Assembly (NCBI GenBank): GCA_905250025.1
Contig: CAJNOJ010000038.1
Location: 310,001-374,000 of the forward strand
DNA length: 64,000 bases
Origin: Adineta ricciae
Lineage: Eukaryota; Rotifera; Eurotatoria; Adinetida; Adinetidae
Reading direction: 5' to 3'
Made by a program: the position numbers and the translations under genes. The notes under the pieces are model-generated. The model made no database searches and was not told where the DNA came from. It worked only from the letters and a program-made list of their open reading frames with translations. Below are positions 12,347 through 24,588 of this stretch, one piece after another (within the stretch, counting starts at the first letter, position 1; every line of letters begins with the position of its first letter).

Positions 12347-14908
12347 TCATAGATGCTCATAATCTTGCATGGATTTCATTGCACCAGCAAGAATGGAATC
12401 GTAGATGAAATCTTCTCGATAAAACGTTGTAAACTATAAAAACAGACGAAAGTGAATGTCGAATGTATTTTGAAAAACACAATCAATTACTTACACCCAT
12501 GTTCTTGTACCCCTGTAGTTCCACAGATGGTATCTGCGCTTCTATCTCAGCTACAGAACAAACGATGAGATTTGGTGGATCATATGTACCAGTTCCATTG
12601 AACGCGTACGTAGCATACTTTTTCGGTGTTTTCTTAGCTCCATGTGAGAGTTCATTTTCTATGGAAGGAAATGAATGTAAGAGGTATTGCTTTTTCTCTG
12701 TAATCTCAACCAAAGTCAATCAACTCACTGCAAATATGCCCACCAAATCGTTGGATAAGAGTATCCATAGCGATAGGTGTATCAGCCATTTGTCCAATAA
12801 ATGCAAATTTAAAACCATTGAATATTCTATTAATAAAAGATTGAATATGGATTCAGTAGAAAGAGTGATTATCCGTACGGTGCATCTTTTACTGCGAGTG
12901 CTTTTTTGTATAGTTTTCCGATTTTCTGTAATTTCTTCTGTATTACTTCTTTGGCCATTCCATGTGGCTAACAAATAGAAAATACCGATAACAAAAGATA
13001 ACATTCCGATTGAATTGACCTACCGTGTATCTAAATTCACCAGAGTTGACTTTGTAGTGAACGATATATTGAGGAAGAATGTGTTCGCTTCGAAAGATGA
13101 CTAATTCTTTCTGACAAGGTGAACAATGTGAATCAAAACCCTAAATACGCAATACAAACGAATGATATGTGAGAAAATAGCTTGAAATATCTCACATCTT
13201 GAAGACCAGCACCGGTGATTAGTTTATTACATTTGTATACCTATTTGAAAAAATGTACTCCGAAGATCTTGTTCTGGAAAGCTGAGGCAAAATCTTACTT
13301 TTCCTTGTAATACTTGGCACAACATTAGTTTTGTTGAGCCTTTGATATATCCCATTGAATAACCAGGATATTCCTAGAAGGAAAACATCAGATATTTGCA
13401 TCATCATGACGGTGAAGCGTCTTACACTGAAATAAGTCCCACGTCCATAATACCCGGTGTCAGTAGCATGTTTGAATCCTTTCTGACCTTAAGAAATCAT
13501 TTCGATACATATATTTATTATTTTCAATAAGTGCGACTAACCGGGTACTTTGAAGCCAGTTTCACATATCGGTTGAATATTTGCAACTGCTGTACCATGA
13601 AATGCCAAAACAGGATAGGAATATTGAACACCACGTTTTTCTTTTAGTTCTTCGCGTGCTTTACTGAATGAAATAAACGAATTTAGAATCAACTCCCAAA
13701 TGGCATTGATCAACTATTTACTTGAACTTTTCGATCAACACTGGATTGCAGACATATTCTACTTTTGTTACTGTTGCTCTATAAAAGAAATACCGTAATA
13801 TCACCTGTGAGTAAAAACATAGTTGCTTACGTAGCATAGCCACTGAGTAGCCGATAAAATTGTGATTCTGCCAAACGAAAATGCACTTCGGCAGCCGAGC
13901 CTAAATAGCAAGAGCATTGTGATACTATTATAAAAAAAATGTTATCTAGTACCTTGATTGTAATTGCGCTCTGGGAATAGTTCAAAATATTTCGTTTTCG
14001 TGCCTTTGAGTACTTCATCTTCCCCTTCCATCAATAAGGTGCCTTCAGTGATCTGTAATTATACATATTTGCTTTACGAAAGATCAAAGAATAAGACAAA
14101 ACTTACCTTGGTTTGAAGTTGTTCTACTTCTTTCTTTCGCTCTTCCGCTTCTTCACGAGATTTTTTCAATTTTTCTTGTAGTTTTTCTTTCAATTCAAAT
14201 GCCTAAAAATTATCGTCTTCAATATTTGGAAATGAATGTATCTATTATGATACTTACTCTTTCAATCATTAAACGTTTTTCATCATCGTTCATCTTCGAA
14301 AAGGTTTTTTCAAGTTTTACATCATAGGCACTTTCCTACAAAAATCTTCTGTATAACAATATTAGTGTGGTCAGATTCAACATACATCATCAGAGTCATA
14401 TTCTTCCGTTTTGTCACCATTGTCAGAGTCTTCACTTTCAGCTTTTCGTTTTTTACCGACAGGAGTGGCTTGTGAATTTTTATTTGACTTATCTGCTGCT
14501 GTTGTTGCTTCTTCTTCATCACTGTCATCGTCATTAGGGTTTAAGAGATCAAACGGATGACTAAACTCTGCAAAGTGTAGTAGATTCTTTCGATAGCACG
14601 TAGCACCGAACGGACACACCGTTAATGGTTTGCTATTAACTAAAGACAATATGAAGAAATATTTACGAGATAAAATAATACACGTTAAACAAACCAGGCT
14701 TCACTGTTGTGGAACTTGTTGTGGAAGTCAATGTTGGGTCGGAGTGAGTATATTCTTTGAAGTGTTCAGGGTTTTTACGATAGCATGTACTACCTAACGA
14801 CACAAGAATACTTGTAGGAAAGAAGTATAAATCCGACATGTATATCTTACCGTATGGACATTGAGGTAAGCTCTCTAATTTAGCTTTCTTAGCCGCACGG
14901 GTAGACAT
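12347..14908 (-). CDS. PBZ-PBZ-PARP-BRCT poly/mono(ADP-ribose) polymerase
   Basis: About 17 short exons give a protein of roughly 555 residues. Two PAR-binding zinc fingers open it: CPYGSTCYRKNPEHFKEYTH (about residues 17-36) and CPFGATCYRKNLLHFAEFSH. A Ser/Asp/Glu-rich linker with a KKRK signal and a charged coiled coil (about 150-195) follow. The PARP catalytic domain has FHGT, TGYYGRGTYFSEYPGYS and KELVIF, so the His-Tyr-Glu triad is complete. The C-terminal 115 residues (FKFAFIGQMADTP, IQRFGGHIC, FYREDFIYDSI) look like a BRCT domain. PBZ fingers bind poly(ADP-ribose) at DNA breaks and BRCT domains act in DNA repair, so a nuclear damage-response enzyme is likely. The start at 14908 is fixed by MSTRAAKKAKLE just before the first finger. 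Splice phases are consistent throughout. Confidence 0.85.
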
Positions 14909-16042
14909 TGGACGGAGGAAATAAATATCTAGAAAATTAATGATCGAACATCGTGAGCTTACCAAAACGGAAACCATGTTGTTGTAATAGAGAGTCTTGG
15001 ACTCATTAGTGGTACTCACAGTGAAGACGCGAAAATCCCCATGATACTTATGCGAGCTCTCAACGGAACTCACTCTTTTGAAACAAATGAAACGCTTCAT
15101 ATGCTTATATACTGACCATTATAGAATCTTGCACCACAAGTTAAGACAGTGGTGCAATACCTGTTTTTAGTGAGCAGAGACTGAAGCATAGGCAAACAAT
15201 GAGAAAAATCGTATTAACCAATGAAATTGACAGAAACGCTAAAACAGAGTAAAATTAATCATTTTTTCTACATGATTCAACCTGAGACACCAATTCAGTA
15301 CATATATGTGCTGCCACCTGCATCAATATTCGTTTTCACCGGCAATCTTTGTGTCTCGATGAAAGTTGCATACGCTTGATGGAGACATCTCTGACACTTT
15401 AGCATTATCTAGTATCTTAAGTCAATCCGCTTGCTTGTCTTTCTATCGGACCACCTTCCGTTACGCATATACACGCATCAATATTTTAGTTTGGGTATTG
15501 ACATTCATTTGTTTCATAAAACAAGTATCACGCAGCATCCGCTCCAGCGGACAACAGATCTGATAGTGGGAAAATCCCAGTAACATGAGCAGATTCAATG
15601 AATTTTGAAGAAGAAAGGCTCTGATAGTTCTTTTGTTGTATAGAAACTGCTACCTATTTCCTTCACGGGTTATTTTCAACGCGCAAGATTTTCGATATAG
15701 ATATTTATTAATCGTCACCAATGGAGGTTGTATACGCATGATAGAGATATAGCTATACATCTTAACATTGTCTATTATACATCTTTGTTAACTTTTAGCG
15801 ATGATTTTAGTATTTGATATGGACGGGTGTTTTCATTAAATCTATCTTTTTCCTGCGACTGTCTCTCTATCCATTTAAGCTCCATATTTCAACAACTTTA
15901 ACTTCAAGGTATAAGCCCATTGCATTGGTCGATTTTTCTAGCCAATCAAATACCTTCACGAATCCTTCTTTTCTTCAATTGGTTTCTTTACTTTCAAAAT
16001 TATTATTGATTATATTTATCAGAGTTGATTGAAAACATTCTA
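14909..16042. other. Intergenic, no supported gene
   Basis: Short open frames on both strands lack splice-site support or recognisable motifs. A polypyrimidine-AG (TTAATTTTCTAG) on the minus strand about 17 nt before the PARP start could be a spliced-leader acceptor. Confidence 0.45.
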
Positions 16043-17459
16043 ATGAGCGAAAAAGTAATTCACAGCTTCGAAGGAATTTGTCCTCTGACACATCATGGAA
16101 TCTATGGAATTAAAAAAAGGTAAAAAGAAAAGCTATTGAATTTTTCAAATGTCAATTCAACTTTTTATTTTGTTTACGTCTTCTTAACTTAAGTTTCAAC
16201 ATGCCAAACTTTCCATGCTGTGATAAAACAGACCACGTATCTTTGAAAAAACACTTAATGTACAAACATAATCTGTCAAATACTGCTGGTAATGACCGAA
16301 TCTTTCCTTACTCTTTTTTTGCATTTGCGCTATATTTCATAGCAAATAAGATCGTTCTCGATCGCATGCATACAGCTAATCCAAACCGAAAGAAAAAATC
16401 CGCATTAATATTTCACGGTACTCAAGAATTGTTTTCACATTCAGTTCATTGGCACAAAGGACAATGCCCATTTTCTTATGGTTTCACGAATGTTTATAAT
16501 CTAACATGCATAAGTCATAAGATAAAAAACTTCGACTGTCGCCATCGTAAACAATGTCTGCTACTATCTCATTTACGTGTTTCACATAACTTAAATATTA
16601 AATCAGCGAAGAAAATCGTCAAAGCAATTATGTCGTCATCAATTGAGAGCAAACAAAAATCATCGATCGAAAATGACATCAGAGAAATCATTCTCTTTCA
16701 AAAAGACGATGTTGTCTTGAATACAAATCCGTAAGTCGACATTTTCTAATTCACAATATTAATCGTTGATTCGTATCGATTGCAGAAATATTTATAACGA
16801 CGATCGAAGATTTCGACATTATTGCCCATTGACAAAAAACGAATTCATTCACGAACAACCACTGTTTAATATTCCTTGCACAAAAGTCAACGAGAAATTT
16901 CTTCTCTTCGCTCATCTTCAGTATGTTATAGACTTTGAATCACGATTGACTGAATTTTTTTTTCTATAGACATTACCATCAGATGAGTGGTGAACTTGCT
17001 CTTCGTCTCATTCGTTCTATCCGTACCGGTACTGAATCTACAGTAATCAATGATCTTTTACAAAATAATCCTAATCAACATTCTATTGCTACGACAATGC
17101 CCGTCAATTCTACGCATTCAAAGAACGGCACTAACGCGGAGGAAATCGATATTGTTCCGTATAAATGTATATGTCCGTATTCGAATCATTCACCCGATAG
17201 AAATTCGAATCAATCGAAAAATCTGCTGAAAAAATTTACAAAATTCGTGCAGAACATTCCGTGTGATCGTCCCTGTGCAGTGAATCTTTATCGACACCTT
17301 CGAAATTATCATAAAGTTGATCTACAGCATGCGAAAGACATCACGAGGACGATAATGCTGACAAAAACGGTGAAAAATGATGATTCCGTACAGGAGTCGA
17401 TAACAAATACAACCGAGTCATTTAAAAAACGAGTGAGAAATTCGCTTAGCAAATTTTAA
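16043..17459 (+). CDS. Protein of four Cys-Cys-His-His repeats, unknown family
   Basis: Five exons. The first runs 16043-16119; the next begin after CTTAACTTAAG, TTTCATAG, CGATTGCAG and TTTTTCTATAG. The translation contains the same module four times: a CP[LFY][ST] start, 12-35 variable residues, a second Cys, then L-x2-HL-x3-H with a following amphipathic helix. Examples of the tail are SLKKHLMYKHNL, LLLSHLRVSHNLNIKSAKKI, LLFAHLQHYHQMSGELALRL and NLYRHLRNYHKVDLQHAKDI. The conserved C, C, H, H suggest a zinc site with unusually wide cysteine spacing, unlike classical C2H2 fingers. It could bind nucleic acid or protein. I do not recognise the family; the repeat itself is seen directly. No signal peptide or membrane segment is present. 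Confidence 0.7.
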
Positions 17460-17631
17460 CTGAAAGACTAAATTACTTTCATTTAGAAATTAACGGGCGA
17501 ATTTGAAACAACGAAACCTCTAGGTAATACTTGCGAAAAGTAAGAATTTCATTAAAGATCTTCTCTCTTTAGCGCATATGGATTTCCAGAACATAAAAGC
17601 AGAAGAGAAGAGTATGATAAATATCTAGACA

Positions 17632-17857
17632 ATGTCGAGTTGTATACGAAATAAGAGTTTTCTAGGTGAATCAATTGATTTTTTCATTGAGAATGAGAAT
17701 CCTGATGAATGGGTAAGCAGACTTAATCTCAACAAGGGTGTGTCTAAGATAAAATTTGTTCTTTTAGGTTGCATCAATGATTAATGATGAAGATTCACTT
17801 TTTCTCTCGTTTGATGAAGAAGGAACTAATGATAATATCATCGAAAGCAATCTCTAA
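17632..17857 (+). CDS. Small acidic protein, hypothetical
   Basis: Two exons (17632-17712 and 17768-17857) separated by a 55-nt intron with GTAAGC and CTTTTAG give 56 residues. They include FLGESIDFFIENENPDEW and a run of Asp/Glu (DEEGTNDNIIE) before the stop. An in-frame TAG just upstream of the ATG supports the start. It is not recognised. It could also be the tail of a longer gene whose upstream exons I could not place. Confidence 0.35.
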
Positions 17858-18008
17858 CTCGCTTTTGTTTTGTACGAATATCCTTTGCGTTGTTCAAACT
17901 TGCGGAACAGTCTCTGTGAGACCGTGCGGCTTTGATCAGTTTTGCACATATCTATATTTTTCTTTTCGTTCATAATGAATTGAACATGTTATTTGCCTTT
18001 TCGTACAT

Positions 18009-18900
18009 TTAATTCTTAAAATGGAAAAAAACACATCGATTTTCTCCGTCTACTCTCATTATTTGATTCAAACCGTAATCAGCATGCCGAATACCAGTTT
18101 CATCTGCAAGAAAATCGAATAGATTATCAAAAAACAAACAGAGAGTAAGCTAAAATACAAGCTTCGATTCGTGAAGTAGATTCTTTCTCAAGTTCGTGTG
18201 TGAGTTTCGTTTCATAGGCCTTTTCTTCATTCATTCCTTTGATATCTGAATAGATAGTGAGAAAGAGATCCTACTTTCGAAGTAAAACAAGGATTTACAA
18301 AGTTGTAATTGAATGAGCGTTAAAATCTTCGGATCCACGTAACCGATTGATTCTAACCATATGCTAGAGAATTAAGGAATAATAGACATTCATTTACCGT
18401 TGTTAGTCGATTGGTAGTGAGAAAAGAAAGCTGAATCAATAGGCTTTTCATGTGTGCCCATTGATTTCGATTTCATCACTATAGTTCATAACGAAGAATT
18501 TATTCGAACTGCAAGTCAATATCGACCTACTCTGTTCAGCTAGTAATATTCCATGATTATCTATAAAGAAGAGAACATTTTATCCGAGCTGTGAAATATC
18601 TCTCTTTGACATACATGTACTCATACGTGTATTTGTATCAATTTTCCGTTTTTCGAGATTAGATTTTTCCATACTAATTACTAACTCAACAGTAATTTAT
18701 ACCTGATTCAATTTAGATCTTCTTACAGTGAGTCATTTCTTTTTTGTATCCGTTCAGTTGTTCATTACTCAATGATTTTGGATCAACAGAAAAGAAATCA
18801 TCTAAAAGAAACCGTTCTTTCAAAATGATTTTCTTGTAAGTTTACCTCGATCTTCTATGGGTACGGGAAATGATCTTAGTACTTCAAAATCAAGAATGAC
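18009..18900 (-). CDS. Unrecognised multi-exon charged protein; 5' end unresolved
   Basis: On the minus strand a chain of short exons joins in consistent phase across introns of about 50 nt. Pieces read FEVLRSFPVPIEDRG, DDFFSVDPKSLSNEQLNGYK, MEKSNLEKRKIDTNT, MGTHEKPIDSAFFSHYQ, ESIGYVDPKILTLIQLQL, GMNEEKAYETKLTHELEKES and GIRHADYGLNQIMRVDGENR. It ends at the TAA at 18009-18011. The composition and phase agreement argue for a real gene. No domain is recognised; the middle is charged and helical. The first exon near 18900-18950 is not certain. The gene diverges from CP110 across about 230 bp. Confidence 0.45.
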
Positions 18901-19132
18901 TTGTCAGCATGAAATGCAAGAACTCCTCTCTTACGACTTTTTAGCATAATTGCATTGGAATTGTATGATGAGAATAAACGATTATCAATTTGAAAAATTG
19001 GTAAAAAAAGTGTAGATTCAATTTGAATCGGGCACGCCATGACAAAAATGTAAGAGAATAGACAAAAAATACTCGATTTTTTTCTTTGCCTAGTAACAAG
19101 AAGAAAATTTCTCTTTCATACTTGTTTTTTAG

Positions 19133-21025
19133 ATGGAACAATTTGTTGAAAGACTTGATACTGTTCTTGATACAGACCCATTCCAGGATATAGATTGGAC
19201 TTTATTATCACAAAATGATTGTGAAGTGAGTTGACTTTGAATGGACGTTTCTGTTACTGTTTCCTTTCTTTTAGCTGTTGGAAAAATACCGCGCAAAGTA
19301 TCTCGAAGATAGAAAACGAATACGTGACGAACGTAAAACAAAAAATGTAAATCAAATCAACACTCCTTTTTGCTCTTAGTCATCTTTTTCGCTTTAGTTC
19401 GAACAAATCATGGAAGATCTTCTTCAAGAACTTTCTCACAAACCTGATATCTCATCGTTCTGTCGCACACTTGATGATCCTTTGTTAACAACAGTATGTC
19501 AAGTGTTCTTTCGAATTATTTCCTCTTCATTGTCCTTTTCAAGGATTCAATCCTTCGCGATATCCGTAAAAATGAGTCAGATACTTCTGATGACGAACAA
19601 GATGATCTTGAACATTGCACGACATGGATTGATCCAAGTAAAAGCATTGGCCGATCGATTGGTACGGATGAACTTCAAACATCTACCTATGTGATCTATC
19701 CAGTGGAACAATCTCCAGTTGTTGCTCCTGAACCAACGAGAAAAATTCAACGTTATACAAGTCAAGCACGCCGAAATACTTACACATTGCAAGACTCTTC
19801 TACGGAAGATGAGAATGACAAACCCAAACAATTAGTCAACAGAAAACATGAGTATGTACGTTTGGATAGTGAAGGTTTTGATCCACAACAACAGCAAGAG
19901 AATCCGTTCAATCATGTCACAGACGCACGGTCAACATTTTCCATCCCAAAAACGCGTTTTCGTTTTACCCATCGAGTACGAAATCAAAACCAACAGATTC
20001 TGATACATTATATTTTTTGTTCTTCCCCATTTCAGGAAGCACAAAATATTCTCCATAAAAAATTAGGTGCCTTCATCAAAGGTCATCTTACACGGCAACT
20101 GTTTCGAACAGATCGTGTCACACGCTTAATTCAAACATTACACGTAAGATATATTTCATTACAAAAGTAGGAACATGGATATTATTATATTTTTGTATTC
20201 GAAGGACACTCAAAAGTTTGCTGTCGACTTTCAAGGACACTGTTCTTCAATGAAAAACAAACTCGATCCTGAAGATTTCAATATTGTCGATCAATTGATA
20301 AAACAGGTAGATAAGATAGAATCCAAATAGGATGCGACATAATTATTTTCGATTTAGACTGAAATGGTTCTGAATGAATTACATGCTATATTTGAGCAGT
20401 ACTCAACAGCAGAGAAAGTGTCCATTATTGCTCGTCATAGGCTATCGCAGCAGTCTCGTACAACAAAGGTTTTATACGACGATTCGATTCTGATCAGATG
20501 CACAAGATTTTAATCTTTTTTAGACAAATCAACGACTAGCAAGAGACTTCGGTGTTGAACGACCTATTATTGAACCAATACCAGCTCCGAATGCAAAGGC
20601 TGCTAGCACTGCTAAACCAACTGAATTTCGGTTTGTTCGGTCCGCATATATCTGCTTATCTAAAGTAGTTGTTTATTTCTTTCAGACGACCAACAGATAT
20701 TCGTCGTCATGTCTCAGCTGCACCTGTTCGCTCGGCTCCATCGACAGCAAATGCGCGTACCAATCCTGTAAAAAAAGCTGCAACTGTACAAAGGAAATCT
20801 CGTCCATTAAGCTCCGTTCATCATAACAATGAATCTCTTACAAGTAGATCACCGATCTGCCTTCTCCTTCTCGTCTTCTATTATCCTCTATCTTTAGATC
20901 AACAACCGTCGCGTTCGTCTTCTGCCAATAACAATCATAAAAATAATAATAATAATAATAACATTTTTCATCCTCCGTTACGCATTGCGCCAGCCAGTCC
21001 TATGTTTCGAAATCGTTTGAAATAA
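19133..21025 (+). CDS. CCP110: CP110-like centriolar coiled-coil protein
   Basis: Centriole distal-end protein that caps mother centrioles and restrains ciliogenesis in animals. The diagnostic segment is KKLGAFIKGHLTRQLFRTDR followed by VTRLIQTLHDTQKFAVDF, which corresponds to the conserved C-terminal region of CP110 with its KGFLTRRL-type helix. KNKLDPEDFNIVDQLIKQ and NELHAIFEQYSTAEKVSII come next. The N-terminal exons encode an acidic helix, LLEKYRAKYLEDRKRIRDER and a Ser/Asp/Glu-rich region. The C-terminal tail is basic with a poly-Asn tract encoded by AAT repeats near 20940. The ATG abuts CTTGTTTTTTAG, so the leader is spliced directly onto the start codon. At roughly 500 residues it is about half the vertebrate length. 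Confidence 0.75.
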
Positions 21026-22243
21026 ATGTGTCTGTCAAACAGACAACCTGATGTAATATGCGTGCGATATTTGTTCGACACAAGAACAAATTGTCCATTG
21101 CTTCTCATCGTAGCTCGAAGGAAAACGTATGCACGATTGCTATTTCACTTATCACATTCTGCATAAACTATGCTCGATGGCATCAGCAGCTTCAATCATA
21201 CAACACGTCTTGTTCAACTTAGAACGCTGTCGTATCCAAAAGCAAATATTCTGATTACTAAAGAAGAAGCAAAAAAAGAAACGTTTGAATATAAAATTCG
21301 TTTTATATTTGTTCGATGTCCTAGAAAAGAAAGGTCGATAAGAACAAATGACACTTCTCCCACCTGATACGATTGATCTTTTTTGTCCTTGATGTGTATA
21401 TATGTATACTACTTGTTGATCATAAAACAACAAAGTCATTTCATTGATGTTAAGAAAAGTGAATTGAATCGAAATTCTACGGATGATGTAACTGGTAAAT
21501 TATGAATCTTCATTTAACATGCTGTCTCTATCGAAGACCCAAACTGATCAAATTTCACGTGTCAGAACAAGGTCTATACATGTACATATAATCGAAAGGT
21601 CAATTATCATATACAGAATCAAAAGAAGACGACGAGAAAAAAGAATGGCGACCAAAGTGTAGACGTTGTCTCTATCATCTCGAATAATAAATGCAAACTA
21701 TTGAACCATTGATTTCCTTTTTATTTTTACTTATTCTTGTGTAGTTCAATAATGAACTTTCTTCATTTGTTTTAGTGAGTAAGAAAAGAAATCAATTACA
21801 AATAGGTGTCAAAATTTACTTCGTTTGTAATTGACTTTGATAATAGAAAAGTAACAACAGTCGAAGACACCTGCTAAGATTCATGATCAATCAATTCTTT
21901 TCTTAAGTGAATATCATTGCTTTTATTAATCTTTTTTTTCTCTCTTTCTTTAGCGCATTGTTTTACTGAGTAATGCCATTAAGCAAAGGTTTATTTTCTC
22001 TTTACATATACATCAAGCAAAGGATAGAGAAAGAGAAAGAGAAAGCGAGAGAGCGAAGAGAAGAGAAGACAGAGAGCGAAAGAAAAAGCGAACAAACCAG
22101 TTGCTGAGCTTGTCATAATCCTTTTTGTTCCCTCCTCGTTCATTCCTTTCTACATTCTAGTTAGTAACATGCGACGATTAGTTAACAGATAGTCTGTGAC
22201 TTCAATTTTGACAAAACAATGCTTCGAATTTAACTGCGAAATC
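21026..22243. other. Intergenic with a purine-rich tract
   Basis: No supported gene. A strongly purine-biased, GA-repetitive tract lies at about 22020-22095, 150 bp before the first exon of the Ig-domain gene, and may lie in its promoter or 5' untranslated region. Confidence 0.45.
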
Positions 22244-23688
22244 ATGAAACCATCAATAAATTATTTTCTCGGTAAGTTTCGCTTTATTCTATTCGTTTGA
22301 TAAGATAATATGTGAGTCTATCTTTGTCGTCTTCAACGCTAATGAAGGCTCTCACTTTTCGACACTCCTCAATATGTTTTCCTGTGATAACTAGACATCT
22401 GTACAATTCATCAATGTCTCTGTTAGTGAGAAGATGAGCAACAAACTAATTGTGATAGATGACTGTATTGTCTTCGTTATCTTGTCACATTGGGGGGAAG
22501 TTCGAACTTAATTAATCCATATCATTTTGCGAAGAACAACGTTCGTCCAGTTCAGAGTTCAATTCACTTCATCTGGCTTGTTTTCTCATCATATACAGGA
22601 AAGAAATAAAAAAGGTTAATTCTCTTTGAACAACGCAAAAATGCCACGAAAAGATTTTTGTTTGTACAATTGACCCTTCGTTTACATTGAGTCTTGTCAT
22701 CATTAGCGATTATATGCAATGCTGAGTAGAATCAGTAAACGTGAGCGGATCAACTTTATCTCTTTTATCCATTGTTTATTCTCAATGTTTTTTAGCCATC
22801 CAACTAATAATCATCATTCCCGGATTGATTACAGCTGTTCTATCAAATCAGTTTCCTCGTATTTTAACTCATTCACACAATCAAACGTTGAATGTCTCTG
22901 AAACAGCAATTTTACGATGTCATGTGAAAAATCTCGGTCATCATCATGTTACTTGGCTGAAATATGATTCAACTATGGATACGTACTTACCACTAACGGT
23001 TGATGAGCAAGTATTCTATTCAAACAAGCGTTATTTTGTGTCATCTTATTCCACTTCCGATGAGAATTCCTATTGGAATCTAGAAATATCCAACGTTCAA
23101 GCATCTGACGAAGGTGTATACGAATGTAAAATTTCCAATCGGTACGCAAGCGTAGCTATTCAAATCCATCTACAAGTTCAAATACCGATGAAAATTGAAC
23201 CGGCTCGTTTACATGTTGAGCCAGGTACATCTGTCGAGCTAGATTGCACAATTTATAATGTCAACACCTCATTGATAACCTGGCATTTTTCAAGTTTAAA
23301 TCAAACATCTAAATCATATCATCAAGATCATTTTGATATTCATGAAAAGTGTCATTATGGAGCAAACGCTTCTAAATCACAATTAATTATACGTCATGCT
23401 CAACCGTACCATACTGGTTTATGGACATGTACATACAAACGACAGAAGAGAAGTGCAAAACTATTCGTTGAAAAAGGTTTGTTGAGAAGAAACAGATAAA
23501 CAGTTGTTCATTATGATTTCACCATCAAGGTTATCTCATCGAATTCTTTTTATCTCCTTCTAGGCGCATTCCAACATCAGCAACAGCAACGTCTATTAGC
23601 AAATAATCATTCTTCTTTCATTCAATGCACTATGAGTCTGATCTTATTTGCACTTCTCCTTGGACATCATCTGACCCGGAGAATATGA
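22244..23688 (+). CDS. Two-Ig-domain secreted or surface protein (Dpr/IgLON/lachesin type)
   Basis: Three exons: 22244-22271, 22796-23476 and 23564-23688. The first intron is about 520 bp, long for this window. The joined start MKPSINYFLA plus IQLIIIIPGLITAVLS is a signal peptide. The first Ig domain has LRCHVKNLGHHHVTWLKY and QASDEGVYECKISNRYASV, with the Cys pair, Trp and the DxGxYxC motif. The second has VELDCTIYNVNTSLITW and HTGLWTCTYKR. Several N-glycosylation sequons are present. The C-terminus ends in a hydrophobic stretch (MSLILFALLLG) followed by a few polar residues, which could be a GPI-attachment signal or a weak anchor. Such proteins act in cell adhesion, often in neurons. Confidence 0.75.
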
Positions 23689-24588
23689 CACACATACACA
23701 TCCATATTTAATTATCAATGAACAGTATGCATCGACAGTCAGATCAATCGACATCTTATGTGTGATGTATGCGTACCTAACAAATCTTATTATGTATGTT
23801 TTTTCCTTGTGTTCTTGATAAAAAAAAAGACGACGACGACGACTGACAATTGAGAAACAGCTTTTTCCTTTTTGTATGTTATGATAACAATTAATTCGAG
23901 ACAAGACATAGTTTTAGTCAATTATCGCTACAAGGGATTCTTTTGCTTGTTGTAGAAAACAAAATAGGTGAAATCTATTAACTCTTTAAATATATTTATA
24001 TATATATATATGTCTTTGTGTGTGTGCGAATTGGTTTAATTTAATTAAAAGAAGGGTGATTTGCATTAATGGAGTTGTTCTGTAACACTCAAGAATCGTT
24101 TTTTCCTCTTTTGACAATGATGACGACGATGATGCAATCATTTCTCTGTCGTGTGTTGTCAATTCGCTGATCAATTTACGAGATTTAAATTTGTATTTGC
24201 ACAGATGTACGAATGTGCCAGGCGTGTCAATTGTTCATCTATTGAAACAATAGAAAATGGAAGAGAAGAAAAGAAAAGAAAAGAAAAAAAGAGGGATGGA
24301 CGAAGCTTGATGACAATGTCAACAGAATTTCCAACGTTAATGGAAAAGTGGGATTTGCTTTCCAGATGTTTCAAGGATTTTGTTTCACAAAATGACTATT
24401 TATCTATCGGATAAGAGAAACTAATATTCGAATTATTGTATCGGTGTACGAGCAGATGCTTTCGAACAATTAATGCCATCTTTCAGTTGCACGAATCATT
24501 GGTAGTTGCATGTTTACCTCGATTCATTCATCGTTCTCTCGTCTGTCGGACTTGTTAAACTTTCGGATTCAGATTATATAACTTAGCC
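23689..24588. other. Intergenic, no supported gene
   Basis: Contains a (GAC)n tract near 23830, a (TA)n tract near 23995-24011, and an AG-rich tract at about 24262-24300. Short open frames here have no splice-site or domain support. Confidence 0.45.
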
